Both the position numbers and the translations under genes were made by a program. Under the pieces are notes generated by a model. That model saw only the letters and a list, made by a program, of their open reading frames with translations. It was not told the origin of the DNA and searched no databases. This document shows, piece by piece, positions 35,365-48,462 of a stretch of DNA of 64,000 nucleotides; the stretch's first letter is position 1; each line of letters begins with the position of its first letter. The stretch is from Saururus chinensis (Eukaryota; Streptophyta; Magnoliopsida; Piperales; Saururaceae), in assembly GCA_035235625.1 (NCBI GenBank), contig CP141142.1, positions 27,228,995 through 27,292,994 on the forward strand, given 5' to 3'.

Positions 35365-37140
35365 TTATTCTCTAAACCCTAGTCCTTGTTTGTCACTATT
35401 ATCTTGTCTCATATACAAAATTTTGTCTAACTTCTCTTGCACTAAAGTAAAAGTTTTCAATTTTTCTTGAAAAGTCTTTAATTCAATATCTTGATCTTCA
35501 ATCTTCTTCAAAGAAGCTTTATTTGTCTCTACTCTTTCATGAACTTTATTCATTAAGAATTTTATCTTATCTAAAAGATTAATTTTCTCATATTTAAAAG
35601 CATTAACATATTCACTAATAGACACAACATCTTCTAAAGATCTAGATTTTCTCCTCTCTTTCTTAAGTTCACTTTTTAAAGTTTGAACTTCTTTCTCTAG
35701 TTCTTCTTTATCTTTAGCCAATTGAATTTTTTTTTATAAAAATAGATTGACAATTTTCTCTAACTTCTAGCATTTTTTACTTAATTCAATGGCTTGTCTA
35801 AAAAGACTTTCAAAATCCAAATCCTTGTTATCACTAGAAGAATAAGAACTAGACATAATGAATCAAATAAACACAAGTAAACAAATTTAACAAAACCCAC
35901 CTTTTAGGGAAAGCAAGCAAGATTAGGCAAAATAGTAAAGCAATATCATGGCAAATTTGATAAATATAAAGTAGCAAAATAAATACTTTCAATGATTAAC
36001 CCTCAGCTACCAATTGAGAGTTTAATAGCCATCTAATCGACCTAGTGGATCACTAAATAGCTTTTGAAACTAGGACTTTCAACAAGTAAGAATTAAGAGT
36101 TCTAGCCTCTTTACGTATAAGTTTTTTATCAAGTGAAATCGATAAAAACCAAATATTCACTCAATCTCACTCCCAAAATATTAATCAATCAACCATCAAA
36201 TCAGTCAACTCATAAACACAAAAATTTACATGGAAAACCTGAGCTGGTGAAAAAATGACGACATGGACACAAGACTTTACATGGACACAAGCAAACCACC
36301 AACTTGGTTTAGACTCTAACACAAGCTCCTCTTATTTAGATCATTGTTACTAGCAATCAAGTCTTCTCCTTAAGCACTAGAAACTTTCTCATCTTTTCCT
36401 TGTCTCTATCTCCTTCTAGTCTTCAACAATCACTTCTTATTGTCTTGACTTTGGCCTTGTGGAAGTCTTCAATCTTCTATTGAAGACATGCTACAACTTT
36501 TCTTCAAATAGTCTATGTATAAGCTTCTTTAGTTGTAGATTACCTTCTTCAATTCACCATAGATCTTTAATACAAATCTCAAGTGAATTCTCTTTGAAAA
36601 ATAATAAGCAAAGGTGTAAACCCTCTTTTTCTTTTCTCCTCTAGGTTTTCCTTTCTCCAATTTTGTGATTTCCTAACCCTTATATAGCCCATTAAGTTGG
36701 TATAGAACTGTACTTGAATAACAAATAAAATATAAATCTAAAGGTTTTAATTCAAGTAAATTGTTCTTGAAATAATTGATCATTTTAAACAACAATTGAT
36801 CAGTCACTATTTCTAATGTGAACAATTATTTAATTGATCAATTGATTGTGAGCTTGATCGATAGATAACTCGCAGCTTAATTTTGCACAGGGCTAGATAC
36901 ATGAGTGATCAATGGTTTACTCCGTTGTTATTTGCAGTGATTGATCGGTCTATTTTTTTAAATTTTTACCCTTTTTACCCTAAATCCTTTTGAAACATCT
37001 ACGATCAATTTTTAACCTTTTTCCAAGTGATTTATGTATATTAATGTGATTTGAATAAGCTTCAAAACTCTTCATATTCTTTAATCTTCCACCTTGATCA
37101 ACTGCTCATATTTTTCAAGTCTATCAATTCCAAATCTGTC
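35365..37140 (-). mobile_element. SIRE-like Copia element, 5' LTR and gag only
   Basis: On the minus strand an LTR (about 37140 to 36020) is followed by a primer-binding-like TTGGTAGCTGAGG near 36010 and by the coiled-coil gag region (35870 to 35365) with LEKEVQTLKSELKKERRKSR and KLDKILYMRQDNSDKQGLGF. The motif KLD-IL-...K-GLG is typical of SIRE/Maximus gag. The rest of the element is missing. It is a broken fossil. Confidence 0.6.
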
Positions 37141-37564
37141 TAAACAACAACAATGTTAAATTAGATTCTAAGATTTATTGCATATATATGGTTTCTTGAC
37201 ATAATTTTCACAAAAAAATCAGCCAATGAACTAGACATATGACTCATATGTTATTATATGTATCATTCTCTCTATTAAGGTATGTTTGACCACTAATCAT
37301 GTTATTTTTTGGCTTAAAAGAAGATTAATTTTATTATACCTTAAGAGTTGAATTAATAAAAAAATAAAAACAAAGTCAATTGCAAAAACATGCAAAAGCT
37401 ACACTAATGTTTTTTGTATTTTTAATCATATTCTAATTTTTTTTATTTTTTTAGTTAAAACTTCTGAATTAAAGACATGAAAACAAAGCAAAATGTGATA
37501 AAAAATAAAATATGTGTGTCCAAAAATCGAAAGAATTAAATCATGGATAAATATCTAAATCTCT

Positions 37565-37835
37565 TTATTTAGAGATGAAAAACTCTTTAGCTTTGCTTAG
37601 CCAATATATCCTAAGGCAATTTAAGGTGCTCTTCCCTGCTTTTCCTAATTGATAATTCAATACTTGAAAATTAATCTTTCTCACCCATACTCTCTTCATC
37701 TTATTTTCATAAACTTGGTGGGGTAACTTATGGGTCATATGGGTTGAGCGTTTCTTCTCCTTCCTCTTTGAACTAGGTTTGAAAGGATGATTCTTTGGAG
37801 ACTCTCTTCTAATATGAGAATCAATATGACATATG

Positions 37836-37876
<41 letters not shown>

Positions 37877-38480
37877 ATACTAGAACCTATCCTCACTCCT
37901 TTTCCTTTTAACCTAGGTGGCTTGAGCACTATCCTAGGGTATTTATCACTCTCTTTGGCCTTCATAAAGATAGTAGGTTTTTCTAAGGGGTAGTCAAGTA
38001 ATTCTTAATACCCAAACCCATCTTGTTGGTTTGTCTAATGCTCAACATGGTTTTCAACTTCTTCCCACTCTCAAATCCATCTAATTTCTCTTTAGAGGAT
38101 ATAAGTTCTCTTTTGAGAGCACTAGACTTCTCTTTCCCATTCTCAAGGTCTTTCTTAAAGTTACTCACTTCTCTCTCAAGTTAGATGTTCAACTCTACTA
38201 ACCTATTTGCCTCTTGATAAGATAAGATTAATTCATCATCTTTTTTTTTTCAACTCTCTCAAGGATTTTAGTTTTCCTAGTCAGCATTAAGAATTATTGG
38301 AGGGACCCTTTGTTCTCATTAGAATCAAAAGCTAGACTCTGAGTTCTCTTCAAGAGAGGTATACTCATGAGACTCTTCTCTAAAACTATTTTCTTTCACA
38401 CTTGTATGGAAGACAATATAGTTACATATCTCATCTTCATAAGAAGAACTCTTGTCATAGTAAGTTGCTTAAAGCACCTA
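37565..38480 (-). mobile_element. Second SIRE-like Copia gag fragment
   Basis: The minus strand shows another coiled-coil gag segment (KEKSSALKRELISSKEKLDG, then a KL-TML-IRQTNKMGLGI motif) followed by a zinc-knuckle-like part near 37800-37850 that is invaded by a CA microsatellite. It is a separate copy from the one at 35.4-37.1 kb and is broken in several places. Confidence 0.55.
37837..37870. repeat. (CA)17 microsatellite
   Basis: A pure CA dinucleotide run of 34 bases, followed by CTCACA. Confidence 0.97.
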
Positions 38481-38584
38481 GCACAAAATAAGAAGTTAAG
38501 GCCACCTACCATTCATTCTTGAATTTGAATAGAGTCACAGCTAGCAGTCAAAGCCTTATTTTATTCCTAGGTTTACTAGCAAAG

Positions 38585-38785
38585 GACAGAACCTCCCCTT
38601 GCACCGGGACATAATCTCCTTTTGGGCTCAGAAGCTACGAATGAAGCCTCCCTTTGCACTGGAACAAATTCTCCTTCCAGATTTGAAGTGGCAACAGACA
38701 CATTTTCTCCTTGAATTGGGATATTTCCTCCTTTTGGACTAAAAGTAGTGGACAAAGCCTCCCCTTATTAGGGGACTTTAGAGTA
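38585..38785. repeat. Degenerate 56-57 bp tandem repeat
   Basis: About 3.5 copies of a unit with AAGCCTCCCCTTGCACCGGG and TCTCCTTTTGG. On the minus strand the unit keeps a protein-like pattern of 18-19 residues (GE-----...P-G--VP-Q), so it may derive from a repeated coding segment. The parent family is not recognised. Confidence 0.6.
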
Positions 38786-38799
38786 GCTAACTCGAAAAA

Positions 38800-41700
38800 T
38801 GGACCCCTCTACAATGTAGAGCACGAATTAGCTATGATCAATTTTTGAACGGAGAAAATTAGGTGAGAAACGGCTTAGAAACAAGGGTTTAAAGCTTTTG
38901 AGAAGGGCAAAAATTAGAAGAGGGAGAGGAGAAAGGGGTGAGAACCCCCCTACCTCTCCTTTTATAGGGAGACACCACCGTTGGATGCGCGGCATGTCGT
39001 GTGCATCCAATGGTCAATCCTCGGCCATATTTCAGGTTGCCATTTGGTAAGCCACAGGCTAGCCAGCCACCACGGGAGGTTTAGGTTCACACTTGCCACA
39101 ATAGGTTGCTGGCGTAAATGCTAATTGACGCAAAAACTTTTTAACCAATAATTCAAAATGCAACATCTCCTTACCTCTAACTAAGATTCGTGCATTCTTC
39201 ATGCCATTGACTCAATTTGGTGAACTCTTCTAAACAAGACCACACAAGGGTATGCTTTATCACAAATATAAAGTGGGCCCCACATGTGACATGTTTATTG
39301 AGGCCATAGCCTATGATATTGGTGTCTGATTTATACATTATTGAGATGGATACGTTCATCTCTTAGAGCCCTTCAAACAACCTTAAAGCTCATTTGAATG
39401 AATCACTCTCAAAATATTCTAATTTTAAGAAAATACATCTATTGGGCCCTAAAACTCGCTTGTGGGCTCAAACGTTCAAAATTTCAAAATATTAATATTT
39501 CGAAGTGTTACACCATCATCTCTTTTTTATTATCTATAAATAAGAAACTACTAGGAAGATTAAAAACAAAGTATTTAGTCTTCTACTACAAGGAGAAACA
39601 AAATAAATAGATGTATAAAACTAAGCCCAACTGGTGAAGAGGAAGTTGTCGAGGATATTGTTGGGATGGAGGGGAGACACAAGAGCTTTTTCTCTGCCCG
39701 CCTGCATTTCCTAGTTGTTCGATGATGAACTAAGTGGAGTGGATATTGATGTCCTTTCCTATCCCAGCTTAAGTCTAATTTGGTAAATACTAAAAAATTA
39801 TTCACAATTTGGGTATATGTCTATTTAGTCAATTGCTAGTAAAAAAAATCATTGTGTTTACTTTTTGTGGATAATAAGTACATGTTTGGAGAAATAGAAT
39901 TGTTCTTTGAAAAAATAAATAAACCTGACACATTTAGCATATAACGTACTGAACCTGATCAGCCCTAAGATCTATCAAATGGGCCCTTTGATGTGAATAA
40001 AATATATCATATTTATACCTCTCAAATTAGTTTGTTAACACTATTTCTTGATTTGTTTAGTAATACTTGAGTACTATTTTGTTTCGTAGGGCTTATAGCA
40101 CACTCTTTAAGAAAATCAATTTGAATATACTTATAAAAAAAGAAATTTAAAATCTTGATTGGTTGGATATGTGTAACATGAGGGATAAATCATAATTAAA
40201 AGAAGAGTTAGATTGGGTGGCCACTTTGTTTTACGTATGCAATTTTTTTGGGCCAACCAACTGCATGGCTCATTAATTTTATAACTTAATGGGCTGCTAA
40301 CGAATACTTTGTTTGTGCAGAAAATAGGAAAAGCTCATGCCCATCTAACTTGACCACAAGTTGAGTTCTTTTGTCTAGAAAATTTGGACGACAATCTGGA
40401 CATTCTAACAATAGAAAGTGAATCGGTTTGCTAGATGGTAATGCAGTGAATCATAGTTCCAATCTCAAATTTTGAATGATGAAATGGAAAGACAGAGTGG
40501 ACTGAATGGAAAGCTACAAGGTTGTAGGTTAATTCAAGCAAGTAGGAGGAGACGTATAGCTTTAAGAGCATATGGTGGTATATGAATCTCATTCACCAAG
40601 ATATGAAGCAAATCTTTAATAGAAGATGTGTATTCTTAATTCCATATTAAGGCTAGAAGAGGCTTAGAAATTGAGTGGTTCAGTAGGCTAAAGAGAGCAT
40701 CTACAACTGGACAACCTTCTTACAGCCTCTCCCAATTTCGTTCCCTCTTGTTTTGCTTTTACTTTTGTTTTTTATGGCTTTCTAAGCTTTTTAGTTAAGA
40801 CTAGGGATGAAGCTTGTACTCGATGTTCAATGGCTATTTTGTTTTAAGTAAGTTCTTTATTCTTTTAAATTAATTTTATATATTTAAGGAGTTCATAATC
40901 TACATAATTATTTGATTCGGTATTGATGAAAGACATACTGAATGCTTATAATTCCATGTGATTATATACTTAATGATTTCGCATAGTAAACAATCAATTA
41001 ATATTGTTCTATTTCAGATTTCTTTATGAGTTAAATTTTTCGATTGAGATGAATTTTTATTCGATCTTAATTGAGTTATCATTTAAATCAAATATGCATT
41101 AGAGATTTATTACAAGTAGATTTTCGATGCCTTGACATTTTCTCTTTGATTGTCCCTTATTTCCTATTTTACCTTCATTCTCTATTTTTTTCATAATAGT
41201 TTTCTTTATTGTACAAGGCTTTCCCTATGGATTGACCTTGTCTATTACAATTGGCAAGTAAAAAAAATCTGAATTTGACTACTCCATAGTCTTGATTGAG
41301 ACATAACAACACCCTTCCATCCAAAGACTCCTAATCCTAACTAGCAAGAGCAATACACTCAACAACACCGGAAAGTAGGGCTACCAATGGAATGATATGG
41401 TTACAGAATAACCTATTTCATTACCATAATCATTTCCTAAATATTTATCCATAACCATTCCTTCCACTAACAATTGGCCGGTTGATCAGATAACCATTAT
41501 AAGTTATATTTATTTAAATGTGCTAAAAAAGGCTAAAATAAATATTTTTTATTCACTTAATTAGATATTACTAAGGTAACAAACTGACATTATTATTACA
41601 TTTGTTTATAGTTATTACAATAAATTATAAGGATTAAACATGAAACATAAATTGATACATATATTAGGCATATACCTAATAAAAGTACTTATTTTCTAAT

Positions 41701-43258
41701 AGTTCTTTCTTATCATATGAATCCAACTCCAAAACATCCATCCATTGCCTATTTTAGAAGAATCCCAAATGTGAGAAGAATGACAATTGCCTTCTCAAAG
41801 CCAAGTGTCTTGTAGGGAAGAATGAGACCAACCACATGCAGTGATGTACATCATCCATTTGTCTCTTTGAAGCAATGTTTAAAAACCCAGCCCAAACCCT
41901 AACCCAAATTAGTTGCTGCATGGAGTCAACCCAAGTTGATCGGATGATGATATTATCACCTGAAAAATTTAAATGTCCCCCCACATTTTAGAATAAAATT
42001 TACTTAAACCTTTTCAAAATTTCACTTAAACCTGTTTAGTCATTCAAAATGTGTTGATTCTAACCTATTTCAATAAGTAAATCATCGTTCCAAAATTTGC
42101 AATCTCATATACAAATATGGTCTGTAACGTAATCATGATTCCAACCAACATATACCAAAACTCAAAATAAACCACCTACACCACCCATTTAAAGTTAAGC
42201 CAGCTAACACTCAAACCGAGCTAGTTTCAGATAGGCCAAGCAAGAGTTTAGTTCTATTAGCCCAAGTTCGAGCTTTAAGTTGAGCTAACTTGAGTGTAGC
42301 CTCAAGCAGAATAGAGTTGGCGCAACAATCCTACATCAAACCCACCAATCATTTCACAAACAAATAGTCTATAAGTTTAATTATAAAAAATAAAAAAAAC
42401 ATTCATGTGTTTGAGTTATCAAAATGGAATTTAAACTAGGGGTTTTTGGCTCTAACTACACGAAAAGTCATTAATTTGACATTAATTCTTAAATTTTTAT
42501 TAAGACAAAAATACCCCTTCATTATTGTTTATCTACTTATATTTCATTTTCTTATAATCTTACGGCCCAACTCTCTTGCGTCAAACATTGTATTCTCAAT
42601 ACCATTGTCATCTTGTGCTTGTAGACCTCCATATTTTGGCGGTAGATCTATATACTATTTCTTCAACTTCGGTCCAAAAATGCATCTCAATTCTATCCAT
42701 TTTATATTAGACCACAATTCTTTTTGACGTCAACCAGATCATAGAAAATGGAGGTTCAATTTCAACATTTGTAGCTGAGCCCACACTACCTTCCGCTCAA
42801 CAACTTTACCATTAGCACAATTCTGAGTCCTGCCCCATTGTGACTCATTGACATTGGGCCTCTGGCAGCATCCACCACTTGATCTCCATTCAATAAGGTT
42901 GGGAAGATGGACTGGACTGTGGACTCTGAGCAAGTGTCAATGTTGCAACTTCCCTATGCTAATAGGATTTGAGCAACAAGTTACATCCTTTTGGCCTCCA
43001 ACAAAAACAGGAAGAAAGTAACTTTCCCTATGGGGAAAACCAATGGCCAATGCCCAAGTTCTCGGCGTAGATGCCTAAATTATTTTTCAAGGGGGAATAA
43101 AGGCAACAGATGAAATTTAATTCACAATGTTATTCACACCCAATGGTAAGTGGAGGAAGACGACAATAAATATTTATTCACTTTATTATATACAAAGAGA
43201 GTAATTTACTCTTTTTGTTCTATACAAAGAGAGTAAATATTTACTATCTTTATTAGGA
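38800..43258. other. Long gene-free stretch
   Basis: No exon, RNA gene or bounded transposon could be supported in this AT-rich interval. ORFs are all under about 95 codons, without family resemblance or codon structure. Confidence 0.45.
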
Positions 43259-43800
43259 GGGAGACGCCAAAGCTATTATAGACAGAGAGGGAGATGGAGG
43301 AGGAGACATGAAGCATGGAGTAAAGATTTGAACCAAAGAAGAAAGGGAGCAACGATTTAGATGGAAGAAAAAGCAATCTGAATGGAGGAAGAAAAGAAAG
43401 AAGAAAAAGGGGAGGGGGACGTAGTGGAGGAACGTGGTAGAGGAAGCGTCGGAGCTACTATGGACAGAGAGGGAGATAGAGGATAAAGAGGCCTATAACA
43501 TAGAGAAGAGATCTGGACTAAGGAAGAAAAAAGAAAAAAAGGGAGGAGGATGCTGTGGAGGAGGGTATGGCGGAGGAGGGTGGAGCGGCAGACGTTGAGA
43601 TAGAGGAGGGTGTGATGGCAGAAGTGTCGGAGTTGTTGTGGCGGAGATCAAGATAGAGGAGAAAGAGGCCTAGAGTATGAAGAAGTAATTTATACTAAGA
43701 AATAAAAGAAACAACAGCTAGGATCTTGAAGGTGGAAGAAAAAATAGGAGAAACATAAGGAAAAAGGAGGAAGAAGGGAAGATTCTGGTTGAAGGTAGAA
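43259..43800. repeat. Purine-rich tandem repeat, unit about 180 bp, three copies
   Basis: Copies begin near 43259, 43444 and 43620, each with a CGTCGGAGCTACTATGGACA-like start, GAGAGGGAGATAGAGGA and a following AGAAGGAAGAAAAAG run. The whole block is strongly A/G on this strand, which favours triplex-type structures. No coding sense was seen. Confidence 0.65.
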
Positions 43801-44186
43801 AGAAGAAGAAGAGGAAACATAAGGAAGAAGAAAAAGGGGTAAAGTTGTCAAAAAAATAAAATCATGTGACCTTGAAATAGATTTGACAAACTTTTCATAC
43901 CTCTTATCAAATAAAGCCTACTCATAAGAGTAAGTGCCAATTTTTTCTTTAAACTAACATAATAGCTAAAAAATATTTTATACAGTGTCTGTATAGTTAC
44001 TTAAGATTCTATCACATATAATTAAAGATGAACCCTGACATAATAAGATTAGAGAAATTAGACAAAACAATCAAATGGGAAACATCGAAGAAAAGTGAAT
44101 TTAAGAAAATATAAAATATAAATTATAAGTGGATATTTTCTATCAAAAAAATATAGTTAGATATAAAATGTTCAAAAAAGCAAATC

Positions 44187-47100
44187 TGTAAGGACTCTCA
44201 TTTCTAAACCAGTTTTCATTTTTTTTTTATTATCGGTTATTGCTTAGTCAACTTATTTTCTTATTAATTTGGTGGTTTCATAAATAAATGATGTTTATAA
44301 TATTTTTAATCAAAATCAACTTTATAATTAGTAATTTTTAGGTGATTTTAGTCAAATGTAAATTTTTGGGATTTTTCTGAATTTTTGCTATTTTGTTCGA
44401 AAATTATGATTTGGCGGGACCCCTGTAGGCCCCACCGTCGAAATTTTGATTTTTGGACCGAATGAACCTAGACATCAACACAAGGCCTTATAAAAGTTTT
44501 CATAATTTTTTTAGGTTTTATTAGTACTTAAATAACTAAATTACCCATTTTTAGCTTATTTTTTTGTTCATACCCCACAATTTACCTATACACACTCCAA
44601 AACTTACTATAAAAGGCCAGACCTAAGCCATTTCTATTTTGGGAATAGGCTAAGAAGGAGAGCTTAGGCCTAATCCCTAATTAGGCCATGATTAGAAGGT
44701 GTTTAAGGTAAGTCCCTTCTAATTAAGCACCAAATCCTAGCTTTCCTCTTAATCCCTCTTAGATCTACCATTTCCCCTTGTTTTGATTCATTTTTAAACA
44801 TCAAAACTACTAATTTATATCTTTACTTCAAACCGTAGCTCTAAAAATCCGATTTTTATGTTCAACAAGCCATAGATCTAAGTTTTTAATTAGGGTTTTC
44901 TGTGTTAAATCGGTTTTAATGGAGTTTAATTCAAACTCTATGTCTTTGTAAGGTTTTCAAAAAGGGTGACCATTAAATCCAAGCCTAATCAAGGGATAAG
45001 GTAATAGACTTTCGAAATTTCAGTCTTCCTATAGTAAAACTCTTGATTTTGTGGTTTGTTTTGAATGGATTTACTTGATTTAGTGTTTTAATGACATGAT
45101 TAGTAAATGATAATTTTTAATCTTGATTTCATAGGGTTTCATCTTATTATGATGTAGATTAGCTTTCTGGAAGTTATGGTGGAATTTTATTGGCATTTAT
45201 GTTGTTAGACAGAGATTTTAAGGTTTATCAATGGTGTTTCGGTTTGAAAATTTAAAATGAAGAAGAAGGTTGATTCTGCCTTGTTGGCATTCGAACGGCC
45301 CTCCTGGGCATTTGAACGGTAATACTGTCAGTTCGACAGATTTCCTGTTTAGCTGATCGAATGGCCCTCCCGGGCGTTCGAACAGCTACACAGCAGATTT
45401 TTTTGTATTAGGTGCATGATATTTATTTCGGTGATTCTACTTTAATATGCCAATTTCATATGAATGTGGGATGTTTTGAGTTATAATATGCTACTGTAAG
45501 GGCATACCATTGAGGTTATGAAGTTGAGATATATATTTAGAGTTATGTGGAATGACTTATGGTTGGAGGTATGATGTTGGTATTGCCATCTTGAAGTTAT
45601 GAATGGTTGATTCTCTATGGTTAAGTATATTTTCAGTAGAGCTACAACCTACTAATGGACTGATATGTCATATTAGGATGTGGTTAATTGATGTGTGAAT
45701 GTTAGTGAATGTCATGGCTTAAGGATGAAGTGAATGATCATATATGTGTTTAGCTTGTGGTTGAGCTTTGATTTGAGTTATGATCTCAATGATTCTTCTC
45801 CTATGATTTCCGCTGGAATTCATGATTAGATGTTAATTCACATGTGTAGTGTGGTAGTGAGTTAATTTTAAGCATGTTGATATGCATTGAGTGAAATGCT
45901 TCTACTAGGTACACACACATGTGGGGTTTAATGATGATGTTGAAACTTGATATTATAATTATAAATGATGCATTAGGGGCTGATGAGAGCACTTATCATG
46001 AATTAGGATTCATGTATGTCTTTCCCACGTATATACCATGTTGCATACATCATGAAAATGAATTTCCAATTGAGGCTTTATCGAAGTTAATCGAATTTGA
46101 TCGATTAGATGCAATGTGGTGAAATTGCGTGCCGGATTGATCAGTCATGACTTAATCGAAAATTGATTGGTCTAAAAGGACATGCTTTGATTTGAGTTCC
46201 TATGTGGAACTAGTGCACTCCCCGGGTTGAGTCTAGAGAAATGGAATTATGTGGGGGCGAGTTGTGTACTTGTCTTGCGCATTTGAGAATTATTATTATG
46301 AGTATCATTTGGACCCTGAGAATCCAGTGTGGTATGCCATGTGCACCCGCTACCACATGTTCTAGGGTTCCCTGTGTAGGAATTCGGGTTCTCCCCTCTG
46401 CAGGAGATGTCCCTGGGCGAACACCCCTGCTCTAGATTCTCTGTGTGAGAATGGGACATCCTTGGCCAGGATTGTCCAGGGTGAGCAGCTTTAGGTATTG
46501 ACAGGTATTGACAACCCTGAACTTCTTAAATTCTTGTGTAGAATTTTGGACCATAACACGCCTTCGTGGCCTTATCTATGTTCCCGTCAGTGTGACGCTA
46601 AATTGTGATTACTCCTTGATGGAGGTTGATATGATGTGATGTATGATTGGATATGTATGTTAGAGATACATTTCATGCAGGTTGATATGATATGATGCAT
46701 GATTGGATATGTATGTTAGAGATACATTTCATGCATGTTGATATGATGTTGATGCATGATTTGATATATATGTGACAAATACATTTCATGCAGGTTGAGA
46801 TGATGTTGAGGTATGATTTGATATGTATGTTAGAGATACATTTCATACAGGTTGATATGATGTGAATGGCACTATGTGGATTATACACTATGATGCAGGT
46901 TCAAGTGATGTGTATGTGCGATCAGAAAATGTTACATCCTGTCAATCTTTGGTTTGAATAATGATATTGTTATGTAGTCATGTTGCCGATGCTAATAGTA
47001 TATTAGAAAAACCATTGCTGAGTTTGTTTAAACTCACCCCTCTTTATTGTGTTTTACTTTAGGGCTGCGTGGCGCGACACACAGACGGACAAGATCTCCT

Positions 47101-47513
47101 CTTTGAGGAAATGTCGGAAACGACTTGGATGTGATCGTGGAGACTCTTATGTGACTTATTTTCCTTAGTTTATGCTTTATGTTTAGAACCTTTGTGTATG
47201 GTTCTCTGTTAGATTTATGTTACTTTATATAGTTGTGTTGTCTAAGACCTATTTTAGAGCTAGTGTGGGCTATGGTTGACTAAGCTTGTGGGTTTGCGAC
47301 TAGTCGTTTATTTTGAGTTAAGCGACTCTCTTTCTTTTCTACTTATTTATTCTTGCTCAATGTGGTGTGCATACTCCATATTTCTGTTAGGTTGCCCGTA
47401 TTTAGGGTTAAGTCTTCAGCTAAACCGTATCTCAATTTTCCCTCGTCGCCCCCCGTGCTTGACCAGCCCCCGGACCGGGTTCGGCTCGAGTCGGGCAGCG
47501 TCGGGGCATGACA
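44187..47513 (-). mobile_element. Solo LTR, Tekay/Del-like Gypsy family, copy 2
   Basis: 3,327 bases in reverse orientation: the minus strand starts TGTCATGCCCCGACG (from 47513) and ends in AGTCCTTACA (44187). It is flanked by perfect 5-bp duplications AAATC (44182-44186 and 47514-47518). It is homologous to 22302-25653, with the same GC-rich start and the same internal GAATTC-containing repeats near 46370-46500. No internal domains are present. Confidence 0.9.
46624..46870. repeat. 56-57 bp tandem repeat inside solo LTR copy 2
   Basis: Four and a half copies of a unit with GGTTGATATGATGTGATG and GTTAGAGATACATTTCATGC, starting at 46624, 46680, 46736, 46793 and 46850. Confidence 0.9.
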
Positions 47514-47696
47514 AAATCAACTTCCAAGTAGAAGCTTGTAATACCCATTATAAATAATTATAAATAGTTAAATTAATTCAATAAACATTTAGGATTTGAA
47601 TGATAACTTCTATTGAGTAAATCAAATGACATAAAAATTATTATAAAACACCATAAGTTAATCTTTTTTGAAATTAAACTACTTAAGACTAATGAG

Positions 47697-47770
<74 letters not shown>
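47697..47770. repeat. (TA)37 microsatellite
   Basis: A pure TA run of 74 bases, close to the right side of the solo LTR. Confidence 0.97.
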
Positions 47771-47773
<3 letters not shown>

Positions 47774-48462
47774 AAATATGACAAATGGGTAACCAATAAA
47801 TATATATAAATTTTTTACCATCTATTTAGATAATAGTCGGATAAAATTATCTTTTTATTTATATGTTCAATAAATTTAATTATACTTTTTAATTTTTTAA
47901 TAATACAAATGAGACTATAAAAGCACTATTAGCGGCCCTTCGGGAGAGTACATTTTATCGAAAAGAGAACGCTCATTTTTTTAAGAAAATACTATATAAC
48001 ATTCTTACACATTAAAACTTCACTTTATCAATTAATAAGTGGGACCTAATTATTGTCACACCATTAAGTCGACCCTATTTATGTCCTACTCATAGAGAAT
48101 AATGAAGTGAATTTTTGCCGTGTGAATATTTACGTCGCAATAGCATGACTCTTTTTTTAATTAGAATTTCATAATAGCATGACTCTTTTCTGCAATGCTT
48201 TCCACCTGCTCGAACAAACCTGCAACTTCAATCCCCATCTCCCACCCAACTCGGGAATGCAAGAATAGATTAACTTAAACCTCAAGACCCGTCTCCCCCA
48301 TGGATCCGATTTGAGTTACTGAAAGGCATGTCAAGCACATTAGAAATCTCTAGTGTTGATAGTGCATCTCTTGCCCGAACAAACAACAGACGGTAGATTT
48401 GTCTTAACTCTTAATATCTGTGAATTGGATGATTTGCTTCCCTGTTTTCCCTTTTGTTTCTT
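47771..48462. other. Gene-free stretch
   Basis: AT-rich DNA. A short direct repeat, ATAGCATGACTCTTTT, occurs twice near 48140-48190. Nothing else was seen. Confidence 0.5.

Noticed and set aside
47573-47821. 82-codon ORF with a Tyr-Ile run
   Set aside because: It is the translation of the (TA)37 microsatellite.
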